NCBI RefSeq assembly: GCF_022581195.2
Contig: NC_061476.1
Span: 1,242,501 to 1,306,500 of the forward strand
Source: Helicoverpa zea
Lineage: Eukaryota > Arthropoda > Insecta > Lepidoptera > Noctuidae
Direction of reading: 5' to 3'
Length of the DNA stretch: 64,000 bases
Part shown: piece by piece, positions 34,676 to 46,960 of the stretch
Numbering within the stretch: position 1 is the first letter of the stretch
How the letters are laid out: each line of letters begins with the position of its first letter
The notes under the pieces: model-generated
What the model was told of the DNA's origin: nothing
Databases searched by the model: none
Seen by the model: only the letters and a program-made list of their open reading frames with translations
Made by a program: the position numbers and the translations under genes

Positions 34676-37600
34676 GTACCTGTGTAGTTTGTGATGTTTT
34701 GTGTGTCTGTGTTTGATGGTGGCAACTGGATATGGATTTAGGGTGAGGATAGTTTGATAGATCGGTAATGCGTGATAGATACGTACGTACATGTGGTATG
34801 AGTCCAAAAAACGAATAGTTTAGAGGCCTGTTATGGTATATTAAAGGCAAAATAATAACTAACCTAACTGACATTTTGAAACGTGTTAATGTTTTCTGCT
34901 CAAACAAAAATACTGTAAATATTAATTTTACGGTAAAGAAAGCTGCACAAGTGCACATATTGACTCGTACATAAAAAAGTGGCTTTAAAAATCACTCGAT
35001 TGCCGATCTATCTACTAAACTTAACTTTAGGTCTCTAGTCAAGACTGATCTTATTTATACGATCTTTTTAAATTGACCATTTTAAGATGGCGCTCATCCA
35101 GTTGCTACTATTTTTATTCAATATTTTGAACTTAAAAAGGCGTAAGGTAATTTCAAAGTCCTTTACGCCTTTTTTGTTGCGTTTAAAAAGGCGTATTGGT
35201 TTTTTTGACAACTTACGGTTTTTGGAGTAAGGTTATATTAGTTTAGGGAATGGTTATTTTTTAGGGTTTCAGCATGATGTTATAGGTGTAGTTTTAGAAA
35301 CAGTTATTATGTACTTAATTATCATGGTGGGAAAATAAATGACCTTTCGAACAATTTATTTTGTAAAGATTCGAGTTATGAACGAAAATTATAAATAATG
35401 GATGATGTTTTTATAAAGTTAATAGGGAAGATTAACGAAAGCCGAGCATGAGTATGTGTTTAGATTTTATGTAAAAGAACTAAATACTTACTCTTTTCAT
35501 TATTTTATGATATTTTCTGTTCTTATTATTTTTGTACGTCTTTATAAGCATGGTTTAAGAATATAATTTCTAATATAATATGTTTTTTACTTTGGGTTTT
35601 TAGCCACTTTAGCATCCAGGTGGCATAGTGGTATTTTTTTTTCTGATTCTTTAATATTCGGGGATACTTTTACAAAATGGAGACCTTTTTGTTTAAAACT
35701 AATTTTAATGATTTGGTAATATTTACCTCTTCTACCGATGCTGTTTTAGAAACTTCTTTTGTGTCAGGGATAAAAGATCAACATTTCATAATCAATTTGT
35801 GAAAATAGCATGAACATTTATTTAAAATGTGCATTGCGTAGCATATTTCCAGCATGTGTTTTATTTTTCTTTTAGTTTTTCATCACGGATTTTTGAGAAT
35901 GTTTTTAAATAATCATTTTTTAATTTGTATGTTGTACTTCTATGAATGATAATAATTGTTGATAACAGAAGCGACATCGCTCAGTGCGGTGCATCAGTCC
36001 TATAGAGTTCGCACCGAATAGACGAGAGGTATATACCTACTTATTGTGCTACTGGGCTACTTGTCTACCCAATGTCAATATCGTCACTGTTCGTCACAGC
36101 TCTCCAAGTGAAATAATGCAGTTTTCCAAAACTAAAATTCAGAAAACAAAACTAAAAATAAGAAAAATATTGACGACTGCATTATGCCATTTAAGAGAGT
36201 TACAAAAATAATTTGTTTTTATAGTTTTTCATCTTATTCGTGATGGATTTCTATAAAATTAATTAAAATCATTGTGCTAAGGCTTTCATCGCAAAATGTG
36301 GCTAGAATTATGTGATAAAGTCTAGATGTGGTCCGCCGACAGCGCTTGTCAAAATACTTCATTGTGATTACAATTATACATAAAATATATTTATATAGCT
36401 TTGCTAAAAAAACATGAAGTAATGAGCAATGTTTTAATTATAAGCTAGCCAAATAGCTAGGAAATCAGGTTAAGTACTCTATTTATTGAATTGATGTGGT
36501 GAGGTTTTATGACAAATCTGGATTTGCAAAAAATTGCAGGTTGGTATAATTATAAAATTAATATAATATACTTACCGTTATTTTCGATGGCTCGATTTTT
36601 TTAGCGCTCTATATAAAAACTAAGCTATATCTATCCTTATAGCTATCTCTTTTATCTAGTATTAATTAAAATATATTTAATAAGTAAATTTTATATTGCT
36701 CGATAATCTTGGTTTTTATTTTTTTGTTTTATACACTTTCACAGAATTTTATTTATAACTAAAACGACACAAACTTTACACTCTTATTTCATACCAAATA
36801 AAATTTCAAATAAGTAATAACTTTTAGTTAAATTATATTTTTTCACATTTTAGTTTTATTTTCCTATTTTTAATTACACATTCGGAAATTTTCGACGCTA
36901 AATTTTTCTTGTTTTCATATGGAAGGCTCAGTTTCGAATTGGCTCTAACAGGTCCTGCTATTAGACTCGAGTAGGAAGGGAAGAAAGGGAGGGAGGCGGT
37001 ACACGTCGACCTCTCGACCCTCCGACACGTCAGTGTCCGCTGCGCCCAGCGAAGATCCATTACCAGTATGTGAGAACGGCGTTAACACACAGCGATGGCA
37101 ATAAACTCAATAATATCCTTGAAAATCCCCTTTTATTTATACTTAAAATTCAAAAAATTGTGGCTTATGAGGGAGTAATTTATTTAAATTAATGTGACTT
37201 CCCTATCTGAATGTTTTTCCCGGAAATCAAATGGAAAGGTAAAACAGATTTGACATTTATTTTGCATGTTAATTTGAAATGTGTAATTAACTAAAAAGTA
37301 GATAAAAGTAAACGTGCAAAGTTTTTTTGTTAGTAATATTTTATTTAGAAACTAAAAATACAAAAAACAATCGCTGTGTGGTAACGTCTGCAAAAAGGAA
37401 AACAATATAAATAATTACGAGGCTTTAAATGTCTGCAGGGTGTTGGCTGCCTTATACTGTTGCTTTATAAATATCGTCCTATTGTATCTTGTTAAATGTT
37501 GTATCATTGTTTATGGGCTTGCGCTATGGTGCCGTGTTGTCAATTATTTTATATAAAAATATATATGTACGTATAAAATATCTCTATGTCCTTGTATTTT

Positions 37601-38842
37601 GTGAAAAATCGCTTTATTCTTTTTTCTTTAAGGGTGAGGCGATCCTAGTAGATCCAAGTGTTGTAAATGTATATTTGAAAGGATGTCGTCGTTTTTATTT
37701 ATGCTGTATGTTGAACAAATTATACGGTTTGACGAATGCCAACACACTGCACACATTTTGATTGGATATTTGTTTTAATTGGCAAGTAAGAGTATTTTGG
37801 AAGCCGAAATTTTGTTGCTGATCAGCCCTCGATTCGACCTCACAAAATTTTGAGTATATTTCAAATATCGAGTATATTAAAATTAAAAATCACCCAAAAA
37901 TAAATACCATGTATTCTACATAAACCTACTTAAAATGTTATATCGAAATTAATTCAGGTTTGTAGGAAACGAAAACAATCAACCGACATCCAATGACAAT
38001 AAAAAAACATAAAAAACATCATTGTAGCAGTTACAAATAATTAAACAATCTAATCACTAACATTCATGTTTTCCTGAGGTTAAAGATAAAAATATAGAAA
38101 CGAAGGCTTACTAAAAGTTTTCACGTGGATGTTTTATTCGTATTTGTTATTTTAGTTTTTAGTGTCATAAACAATTTTAAATAGTATAAAATTGCTCATA
38201 GCTACCTCGAAAATTTACATTCAAACATGAACATTTGACATATACATTTTACATTACACATTGGGTCTACATAAAAACTATTTATTTATGAATTGGCATG
38301 AATGGCACACTTACTCACACTACATCAAAATGCTAGCAAAACTGTCACAATTTTTTCTATTTTTAGTTTTATTTTCAGTATTTTTTCTCGATGTTTTTTA
38401 TTATAAGTGTCTGTGTTTTATAAAAAATACGTTGTACAGCTTGTTTCAATGTGATTGTAGATAGATTAGGTAGGCGTATTTATTATAATTATAAATTATA
38501 AAAATATTGAAAGTAATGTGTGTTTTTTATAGTAGTTATTTAGATAAAATATGTGTATTTTGATTTTATGTTGTAAAAGAATGTAGGTTTTGTTATTTAT
38601 GAGTATGTGTGTATCGTATGTTATTGTTTAGTTTTGCTCGTCCAGGGAAGATGGTAAGATTTGATATGGCAGAAAACTTTTATGGTCCTCGTGCTAAATA
38701 TTTTTTTAACTGCCGAAGGAGGAACAACAATTGATTTATTAAAATGTTTTAAATTATAGAGATTGCTAAATATATGTTTAAAAAAATTATAGGTCTTACT
38801 ATGAAATATTCATAATTCAAACACGAAATCTTCTGATTACAG
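34676..38842 (+). other. Shal: Last Shal intron (4.2 kb), repeat-poor
   Basis: Donor GTACCT, acceptor TTCTGATTACAG. Unlike the other introns it contains no recognisable SINE or Helitron-like element. It has a small hairpin with AAAAAGGCGTAA / TTACGCCTTTTT arms (35137-35174) and one GC-rich block at about 36950-37080 that may be an exon (separate entry). The rest is AT-rich with T-runs. Confidence 0.8.
36952..37065 (+). CDS. Shal: Candidate phase-0 cassette exon of Shal (38 codons)
   Basis: A GC-rich island sits in an otherwise AT-rich intron. Acceptor CTAACAG|GTC and donor CCA|GTATGT bound 114 nt, exactly 38 codons, and both flanking Shal exons join in phase 0, so inclusion keeps the frame. 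The peptide starts VLLLDSSRKGRKGGRR, continues with a Ser/Thr-rich stretch and ends AAPSEDPLP. Its basic and S/T/P-rich character suits a cytoplasmic tail that can be phosphorylated. If the donor is not used, the frame runs on for 13 codons to a TAA that overlaps an AATAAA at 37098, which would give an alternative C-terminus. I know no family match, the pyrimidine tract is weak and the exon base before the donor is not G, so this is an inference. Confidence 0.4.
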
Positions 38843-38941
38843 CAAGCGTGTGGCAAATACATTCCTGCCGGGAGCACAGTGCAGGGCAATCAGACTGGTG
38901 TCGCCATGGACGGGACTTATCTAGTGGAGGCATCCTTCTAG
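38843..38941 (+). CDS. Shal: Shal terminal coding exon
   Basis: It gives 32 codons and a TAG stop at 38939-38941. The start QACGKYIPAG follows PQKYQ of the previous exon in phase 0, as in known Shal proteins. The end MDGTYLVEASF is, from memory of the family, the conserved Shal C-terminus. The acceptor is TTCTGATTACAG. Adding this exon gives 200 codons of Shal in the window, excluding the cassette candidate. The 3' UTR follows in the same exon. Confidence 0.94.
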   Translation, partial: QACGKYIPAGSTVQGNQTGVAMDGTYLVEASF

Positions 38942-40249
38942 GGTCCATCCACCAGCCACATGGAGACATATGTATAGCCCATGCAAGTGAACCTATCACG
39001 GACATGAATCAAAGCCTAGTTCACACTAGCACGCGACACACGTCGTACCAAAACAACAATTATTAGAATTATAAATCTGTGTAACATGTTCTAAGTCTAA
39101 CACGATACTGCCTAACATTAAAAAAAATATCAGATTTGTATTTTGCGAGTTTCGGAGTGAGTTATGGACACAGAGTTTTACACTGTGATTTTTAAAATGG
39201 AATAGTCCATTTCTTGTTCCATTCCATTTTTAAAAGACTTCTGTAGTGCCATTCCATTTCGATTACCGGAATGTGCTCTGGAATGGAAGAAACGGCTGGA
39301 AATGGAATGCATTTCTGGATTGTGACATGAAAGAGATGGAAGATATTTGGGATTGTGGTCTTAATCTCTGGAACGTAATGTTCTTTCGCGTCCTCTCCGT
39401 GTAGTTTCTTTTATCCGTATTAGTAATAAAAACAGTATTAATTAAGATTTTAAATGTTAATGGTGAACGGATAGAATCTTGCTTCTTGTAACAACGAGAT
39501 AAAATTATGTGAAAATGGTATTGTCTTTAGACTTTCTTGTGAGAGGCGTTTTTAGAAAAGACAACTAGATTCAAATTTCAGTATAGTCAATAGTTATTCG
39601 AGTCATATCAACATTAGGCAGTTATATAGACGTACCGGTATCTTATAAATAAACTGTTCATAGTTGAAGTCATTTCTGGGGGTCCTAAGTTAATAAATAG
39701 TATGTATAAGTAAATAAAATAGAAAAAAATCTAGTCATGAATGAAAAAGTAACACAAATGCAACGTGAGTTTTTAATAATTTATTATTACATTGCATTTT
39801 CAAAACATGTCATTTCTAGTCAAAAATCAATGTGATCGAATTACATTTTTGAAATTATAAATTATTTGCATTTTTAATTTTAAGTTGTCAAACATCGAAT
39901 GTTATTTTAGATTTTATAATTTAATTTTAGTGTTAGGTTTGTTGAACTAAAATTCAAAATCTGTCTATTTGTAATATCTACGTTTAAATTCTTGAGATAT
40001 TAATACATAATTATTTTGTCAATGCTTTTAATTTTTAAAATAATTTCCCGACATTTTTCATAACTGGACCTTCCGATGACTTTGATTGTGGACATACTCA
40101 AGGTCCCAACTTTTAAAATACTACTTATTTTTTATTTATTTTAATTTATATCACTAGAACTCTAGTGCCTTCAATATTTGTTATTTCCAAAAAAATCGTT
40201 GCTCTGTGTTAGTGAGGCGTAAATGTTAGTGTTGTAACGATGCGTCAGA

Positions 40250-40280
40250 TATCGATAGTCGATACGTCGATATGACGTAA
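40250..40280 (+). promoter_or_regulatory. CGATA cluster with DRE and CRE-like motifs
   Basis: TATCGATA (DREF-type site, 40250-40257) overlaps the first of three CGATA words (40253, 40260, 40268), followed at once by TGACGTAA (40273-40280). Another GTGACGTA and a TATAAA (40333-40338) lie within 60 bp. The motifs are seen directly; any promoter or boundary role is inference. Confidence 0.35.
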
Positions 40281-41855
40281 CGCTGTGTATTTGTAAAGGA
40301 CTTGTTGCGTCAAAGTGACGTATTGAGCCGTGTATAAATGTATTCGAGGTGGATTATTTACGTCGCCCGACCGTAGTGCTGGAATATGACATGTGAAATA
40401 TGAGAGAGTATTTTGGCAGACAGTTGAATGTATTTTTGAGTTCTAAAAGTAATATTCAATTGTTGTAAATCTCCTTAATGCGTATTCGAAAGCAGTATGA
40501 CGTACTGATGAGCAAGGAAATGACGTTAAGTTTATATTTTTAAGATTTTTGAACAAAAGTACATTTAACTGTATGTTATACTTGCCATGCGCATGATCAG
40601 AAACATAACGACATTACCGATGTCACTAGTAGAGACCCCCTATCATAGACCAGTCTTATGATTGCATTAGTATGAAATAATGTTATAATAATAGATAGAG
40701 AATTTATGTGGTTACATTAGAGATTTATTTAATTATATGTTAATAAACTAGCGTTAAGACGAATAGTGTTTAAGTAAAAATTTATTGCATTGAATGCATG
40801 ATTTTAAAATTGTAGATACATACGTATTTTTTTCACCATGCTTTCTCTCCAAATGTGTCTTTTAAAGTTATCGATAAAAATATGAATTGTAAATCGTGTT
40901 CTTTCACGTCACTACGCGTTGGGTAACGCTTCAATTTTTAAATTTAAATTTATTAATCAGTATACTATGTAAATTGTTTCTTACGGAATTAAATTTTTAA
41001 TAAAATAATCTAAACCTTCGATTTACTGAAGTGTAAAATCGCTTGCCAGATTTAATGGTCTAAATACTAAGGGAGATAACTTCCAATTTCTTTGAAGTAA
41101 TTCCTATATAGTCTACTTAAATTACTTGTAGACATAAGCGTTATTTAAAGTAATACTTGAATAACAGCGGGTTCTAAAATGGTGCCTCGAATCAAAAGCG
41201 GACCATTTGAATCCAAGATTAGACAGCTCGTGAAGAAAGCATGGTTTTAAACAAAATCTTTTTGTTTTTAGTTCATAATATTTATCGTAGTCATTATGAA
41301 ACCGAATTCGATGTTAATAAAATGTTTCTTCCAAAGTATTGCCACAATTTCTACTAAATATAATGAGAAATGTGTTGTACTCAATAAAATAATTTGGTAA
41401 TATTGTAAGTCTAGGAGTCGGGTAAATAAATCGAGAATTTTTCTTTTTAATTTGAAAGAAATGCTGAGTAATTTTTGGTAAATAGTAAAGAGGTTTAGAT
41501 TGCAAGGTTTTCTTGAATTTTAAAAGCGAGAGGGTTCCCATTCGAACGAAGAAAGACTTATAAACATTAACAGCTGATTTGTGCTACGCCATTACGATAT
41601 AAAAGACTAAAAACAACTTAATAATAAATAGTTACATTTTACAATTTAGCATTATTTTTTTACTTTGGGACTGAACTCTAATAAATCCTATTAAGTCAGT
41701 CTATCGGTAGAGGCCGACAGCTCATCAAGTTATTTGAATCTGTCAAATGTCTTTAATAGATTTTCAACTCTAGCACTTAAGGTATAAGATTGAATGTTGA
41801 CTGGAAATTCACATGGAATAGCTTGATGTGCGTGTATACCAACTGATCCTAATCG

Positions 41856-42019
41856 AGGTATTCCTCGAAGCGCCACCGTTTTGAGGTGCACCAATATCAT
41901 TCCTCGGAGCGCACCTTTTAATATAACAATTACTACTGAAAGGTGTAATCTGAAGAATATAATATAGGCGCGCCTCAAAACGGGTGCGCCTCAAAATAGT
42001 AGCGCTTCGAGGAATACCT
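41856..42019. mobile_element. Palindromic MITE
   Basis: The ends AGGTATTCCTCGAAGCGC and its reverse complement GCGCTTCGAGGAATACCT enclose 164 bp. Internal words TTTTGAGGTGCACC / GGTGCGCCTCAAAA and GAGCGCACC / GGCGCGCCTC also pair. Non-coding. It lies in the presumed Shal 3' UTR. Confidence 0.7.
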
Positions 42020-43526
42020 GGTTGAAGCAGCTTGATTTGCTGGCTTCTTTACCAACAGTCCCTTATCTAAATTGATGCGCTAAATTGTACAATGTGACGT
42101 CAATATTCAAGAAATAACTTGCAATGTAAACAAGAAAAATACTCGTTTTAATATAATTTGTTATATGTGGTCCACACCCCTGTGATTCTATGGCTGTTTT
42201 ACCATTATTTATTGTTTCAGTTTCAAGTTTAATTTTTGTGTTGAAGTGATAATTTTTATGAAATATTTTTTTTAGATTTTACAAAATTGCCGGTTACAGG
42301 ATATAGGGATACAAGAATGACTTACGCAATTTTAGCCTGTCAAATACTTAAGCCAAATTATGTAATGCTTTAATTTAATTACCTAAATTTTCGTTTATAC
42401 AATTTCTGAATTTGTAATCCTTTTTATTGTTCACGATGAAACTTCCAGTAAAGATAGTTTTCTTTCAAAATATATTTCATAAAAATATTACACTTCAACA
42501 CTGTTTTTTCTGAAAGATGTTTTATCTTTCGGTTTTTCAAATTTGATTTTCTGTTATGTTTTTAAAAAGATTCTATCGTAAATGTTTCTTGTTTTTTAGT
42601 TTTGTTTATTTTTTAGTTTCAATGATATTATTGTCACTTTCAAAATTATGATAAAACTTTTTTGAAAAGTGTTACTGTGGTGATAAAATTTTGGATTTTT
42701 AACTACATGATATTAACACCGTCCTTAATCGGTAGTCAACAGAATTCTGATAATAATCAATTAAAATCTTATTAATTAGCTCAATTGATCACACAGTAAC
42801 ATTTTTGAAAATCAAAAATCTTTTTTAAACAATTCACTGATATTTTACTGTGTGTTTTCAAGACTGTATTGTTTAAGTAATTAAAAAAAACTATTTAAAA
42901 AGATGGTCATGCTCGGAAAAATAAATAGAAAAAAATATGCACAAAATTATGCCATTCCTTATGAATTATGAGACAATATTGGGCTATTTTTTGTGCTCCA
43001 AAATTAAAATTTCGAAAATGTATAAAAGTCCCTTCGTACACTCGTGTACGCAAGGCTTCGAAAAACGTCGATTTTGTATTTAAGAGACTAATAAAATACA
43101 AATTCTTAATTTCCCACACAGTTACAGCTCCTCTAAGCTGAAATAACGCGCCCTAGTACGGCAATTTAGTTTTAATAGTAAATTCAGTAGTTCATTTCAG
43201 CGTGTAGATACAGAATATTATACACATTGGAGAAATTTTGTTTTGTATATCAGTCGCTTATAGACCAAAATCATGGGTTATTGAAGATTTGCGTAGGTAC
43301 CCTAGTGTAGGGTGGAGCTTACAGCAAAATTATCTCCCCATAAAGCAATCCAGTTTTCTAGTCTACTCTTGGTGACTAGATACTCTTTGGCTCAGGAGTA
43401 TTTAGCAAATTACCTTCCTGGATACTTCTTAATTCCAATAACTTTCCAGACTGTCAGGGTGCTGAAGATGAATTCTATGAAAAACTTATTGTTACAAAGC
43501 GTCATAAAATTCCATCCCATCACTAC

Positions 43527-43695
43527 AGTTGTGAAGCTACGTACTAATGTTCGTGAAACCGTCACTCGCACACACACATGAGCATCGACGAGCTTTTACC
43601 GGCGCTATCGATGCTGTCAGTACTGAGTGTCGTGCATCGAGCACATGCGTGTGTGAGTGACGTTGTTACGAACGATAGTACGTAGCTTCACAACT
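43527..43695. mobile_element. Palindromic MITE with about 50-bp arms
   Basis: AGTTGTGAAGCTACGTACTA at the left matches the reverse complement of the right end (ATAGTACGTAGCTTCACAACT). Pairing continues through TCACTCGCACACACACATG / CATGCGTGTGTGAGTGA. A related set of CACACATG / CATGTGTG words, without clear ends, is seen at 54440-54545. Non-coding. Confidence 0.75.
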
Positions 43696-44604
43696 TTTTG
43701 CAAGCGAATATATTTTAACTGTGCCATCAGTGTCGACTGGGAGCGTGCCCAAGAGGCTGCTAAAATTGGTAATGTTAACAGATTTAGGAATATTAAATGG
43801 AAGTTATTCTTGATTTTATCTGTTGTCCAAAAAAGCCTTTTTCCATTGAAATTATCGTTAATTTATAAACTTACTGGGTAAATACAAATATCTACATTGT
43901 CCAAAATATATAGTCAAAATGTATTTATTTATTTATTTAAAATTTATTTAAAATCCGAGCATGACACATCAAAATGCGTCGAAAATATGTGTATGTGTCG
44001 TTGGACCAAAGTGGATACTTCGAGTGTAGAGACATAATATAGTGCATGTACTTGGATTTTATTATGTAGGGGACAATATGGGGATTCGAAGTCAAAGTCA
44101 AGTCATAGTAAAAAAGTATAGAAGTGAAGGACGGGGGTTTTGCAATCATTACCAATTATTTTTTTCAGTTAAGGTGAGATAGAATTTGGATTCGTAGGTA
44201 GGTAATGGATATTACCTTATACTTACGAAATTATGTAGTTAGGTATGTGAAATATTTTTTTTTTCTAATCTGGAATTGATCATAGAAGGGGATAAAAGTA
44301 TGTAGCTTATTTGTATGGGGATTAAACTAGTTTTGGTTGGTCCAGTACTGAATGTTGGGTGAATTTGGAATAATAACAACCCTGGAATCTGATATTCCAG
44401 GTTTGGTCCTTTCAGGTAACCATGGTCGTTGGTCTTAAAGAGATTTAGGTATGTTCCATACTGTCTCCTACATAATATTCTAAGTGATCGAGTGGTCGAT
44501 TTGTTTTATAATTTGTACCTAACTATCGATTGTCGAAAATTAAACAATGTTTAAGGCTCTCGGTTCTGAACCTTTAGCTTAATTCTTTGTTATTTTGAGA
44601 AAAA

Positions 44605-44650
44605 AATAAAATAAACATAATTGTATATAAAGATTTTGTTTTTTATTTGT
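44605..44650 (+). terminator. Strong poly(A) signal with GT-rich downstream element
   Basis: AATAAA occurs at 44605-44610 and again at 44610-44615, then TGTATATA (a Pumilio-type word), then GATTTTGTTTTTTATTTGTT as a downstream U/GU-rich element. The arrangement is that of a good cleavage site and would end a + strand transcript, most simply Shal. Confidence 0.5.
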
Positions 44651-45404
44651 TGTCCTTATTTTAAACATTATCTATCACCTGTTCGTCTGAATAACTCGCA
44701 TAACAGAAGATCCCACAAGATAAAACATGGGTAAAATCACAAGAAAAATCTATAGCTTCTTGACTGTCTTATTTTGTTGGAAAAACTAAAATAGTATACA
44801 TAAGTAAAAAAAAACATGGGTAACTTAAATAAATAATCATAAAATAGCGCCATCTTTGGTTTGAAAATGGTAAATTGTCAACACATTTGATGACAACGCC
44901 ATCTTGTACTTACTGACAAAACTACGTGATCGGATAGACAGGTAGCGCCCTACAATTTCCATTTTGTATCCTGGCTACTGCACAGCTCGTTCAGTTGCGG
45001 TTTCCATAATAAAAAAATAGATGGCGTCTAAAGTAAGAATTTGTAACTTCAAACTAATTTTGAGCCATATTAAAGACAATTTCTGCTAAACATAATGCGA
45101 ATATTTACGTGAAAGATTCTTGAATAAATCGTTTAACTTTATAGTAGTCATCATTAATAAATTTGGTTGCAAGTTTCATTACAATAAGTTATGTGTTGCC
45201 AATGTTATCTAGTATTGATTACGAGAACTACAATACAAGCAGCTGTGCAGGTTGCTAGTTTACGTTTCAGGACAAATTTTATTGAGCCCCTAAAGAGAAT
45301 AGATGGCGTGCAAAGAAAATAATTGGATGAAAAACTTGCTAGGCAAAACTATTTTGAGGATGTACTAGCAAGATAGAAAAAAGGTCGAAAACTTAATGCA
45401 TATT

Positions 45405-45797
45405 TCATCATCATCCTCCGAGCCTTTTTCCCAACCATGTTGGGGTCGGCTTCCAGTCTAACCGGATTCAGCTGAGACCAGTGCTTTACAAGAAGCGACT
45501 GCCTATCCGACCTCCTCAACCCAGTTACCCGGGAAACCCGATACCCCTTGGTTAGACTGGTATCAGACTTACTGGCTTCTGACTACCCGTAACGACTGCC
45601 AAGGATGTTCAATGACAGCCGGGACCTACTGTTTAACGTGCCATCCGAAACACAGTCAATGGTGTCTAAGATATACCTACTTAGAAAGTACATACAAAAT
45701 TAGAAAAGTTGCATTGGTACTTGCCTGACCTGGGATCGTACCCGCGCCCTCATACTTGAGAGGTTGGTCCTTTACCCACTAGGCCACCACGACTTTT
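45405..45797 (-). mobile_element. Full-length SINE (type 1)
   Basis: It runs from the ATCATCATCCTCCGAGCC tail at the left to TAGGCCACCACGACT at the right on the reverse strand. Box B reads GGTACGATCCC on the element strand. It closely resembles 28281-28648 and 29508-29910. Confidence 0.88.
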
Positions 45798-45929
45798 GTG
45801 CATATTTGTGCATCTTAATTAAGAGCCTATTTTTGTAGATCGTTCAATATTGTAGCTGTAAGTTTAGTAGGTAGGTGCTTACCTACTTACTGAGTTTATC
45901 ATCCTTCACTACATTATAATATCGTGGGT

Positions 45930-46185
45930 ACTTACCTCGTCGTGATTGTCAAATGGAATAAACACCGTTCTTCAATTGCGAGTGTGAGGGTTCAATTCCA
46001 GGTCAGGTAAATGGCAATGTAACTTTTCTACCCCTTGACTGATTGACGGTGTACGGTGAAGGATATTACATTATCTTGACGAAAACGCTGAAATTACCAA
46101 TCCTCATCAAGTGTGGCGATTAGCACTCATTCCTTCTCTGTATGAGTAGAGGCCTCCGCAGTGCAGTGGTACATTAAAAATGGGT
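45930..46185 (+). mobile_element. Old SINE, type-2 tail
   Basis: GGGTTCAATTCCAGGTCAGG (box B), AACTTTTCTA, CTTGACGAAAACGCTGAAAT and CATTCCTTCTCTGTATGAG follow the type-2 element at 21511 with many changes. Confidence 0.65.
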
Positions 46186-46268
46186 GTTGAAGACTATATT
46201 GGGAAATACAGGAATGTTATAATTTATTATTATATAAACTTACAAATAATATAACAATGATGATTTAG

Positions 46269-46503
46269 ACGACCTCGATGGCGCAATGGTCATCATGCCG
46301 AACCGCCGAACTTGAGGTCCCGGGTTCGATTCCCGGTTCGGTCGACTTTTGTGTGATGAGCATGCCTGTTGGCCGTGGTCTGGGTGTTATGATATGTATT
46401 TATAATTATGCATAGGTATATGTATCTCTATGTAGTTTATCAGTTGTGTTAGTACCCATAACACAAGTTAATAAATAACTTACCATGGGGCATTAAAAAA
46501 AAA
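46269..46503 (+). mobile_element. tRNA-derived SINE of a third family
   Basis: The head GACCTCGATGGCGCAATGG holds a box A-like sequence and CCGGGTTCGATTCCCGG a perfect box B stem-loop. Head length and the matching CGACC / GGTCG ends resemble a whole tRNA. The body (GTTGGCCGTGGTCTGGGTGT) and a poly(A) run at 46494-46505 show it is a SINE and not a working tRNA gene. Confidence 0.8.
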
Positions 46504-46692
46504 AATGACCTGTTGAGGTCATAATGTAACCCACAACGCTATCCACAGGTGAACATAAAAATTTCTGCTCTAAATTTTTATGTAAAAATCCTATCCTATT
46601 TAAAAATTTCTATGTATGTAAAAATTTAGAGCAGAAATTATGTTTACCTGTGGATAGCGTTGTGGGTTACATTATGACCTCAACAAGTCATT
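46504..46692. mobile_element. Palindromic MITE next to SINE poly(A)
   Basis: AATGACCTGTTGAGGTCATA starts the left arm and the right arm ends with the reverse complement of AATGACTTGTTGAGGTCATA. Pairing covers about 85 bp each side, including CACAACGCTATCCACAGGT. It sits exactly at the end of the SINE's A-run. Confidence 0.8.
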
Positions 46693-46735
46693 GTTAAATT
46701 ATTTGTAAGTTTATATAATGTAACTGTTTCATCAT

Positions 46736-46960
46736 CATCATCATCATCATCAGCCTATCGCAGTCCACTGCTGGACATAGGCCTCTCCAAGTGCACGCCA
46801 CTGAGATCTATTTTCGGCTTCTCGCATCCAGCTCCTGCCAGCCGTCTTGCGCAAGTCATCACTCCACCGTGCCTGAGGACGTCCTACACTACGTTTGCCG
46901 AGGCGTGGTCTCCACTCTAGAACTCGTTTACCCCAACGGTTATCGGTTCTTCGGCTAATA
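46736..46960 (-). mobile_element. RTE-like LINE 3' end with (CAT)n
   Basis: The (CAT)n run followed by GCAGTCCACTGCTGGACATA reads in reverse as TATGTCCAGCAGTGGACTGC, the coding end of the RTE-type ORF2 (YVQQWT). GC-rich body sequence extends to about 46960 (CTCGTTTACCCCAACGG). Truncated at the 5' end. Confidence 0.7.

Larger units (their letters stand above)
38942..44650 (+). other. Shal: Possible long Shal 3' UTR (about 5.7 kb)
   Basis: After the stop there is no open frame of note and very few transposons, only two small palindromic MITEs. The stretch ends at two overlapping AATAAA signals (44605-44615) followed by a GT-rich run, after which repeats become dense. Earlier AATAAA signals, such as at about 39709, could give shorter forms. 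Ion-channel transcripts in insect neurons often have long 3' UTRs. The extent is inferred, not seen. Confidence 0.45.

Noticed and set aside
34554..34958. 134- and 71-codon frames on the reverse strand
   Set aside because: Antisense to the Shal exon at 34523-34675 and its intron; no domain.
46271..46345. Possible tRNA gene
   Set aside because: It has good A and B boxes but continues into a SINE body with a poly(A) tail.
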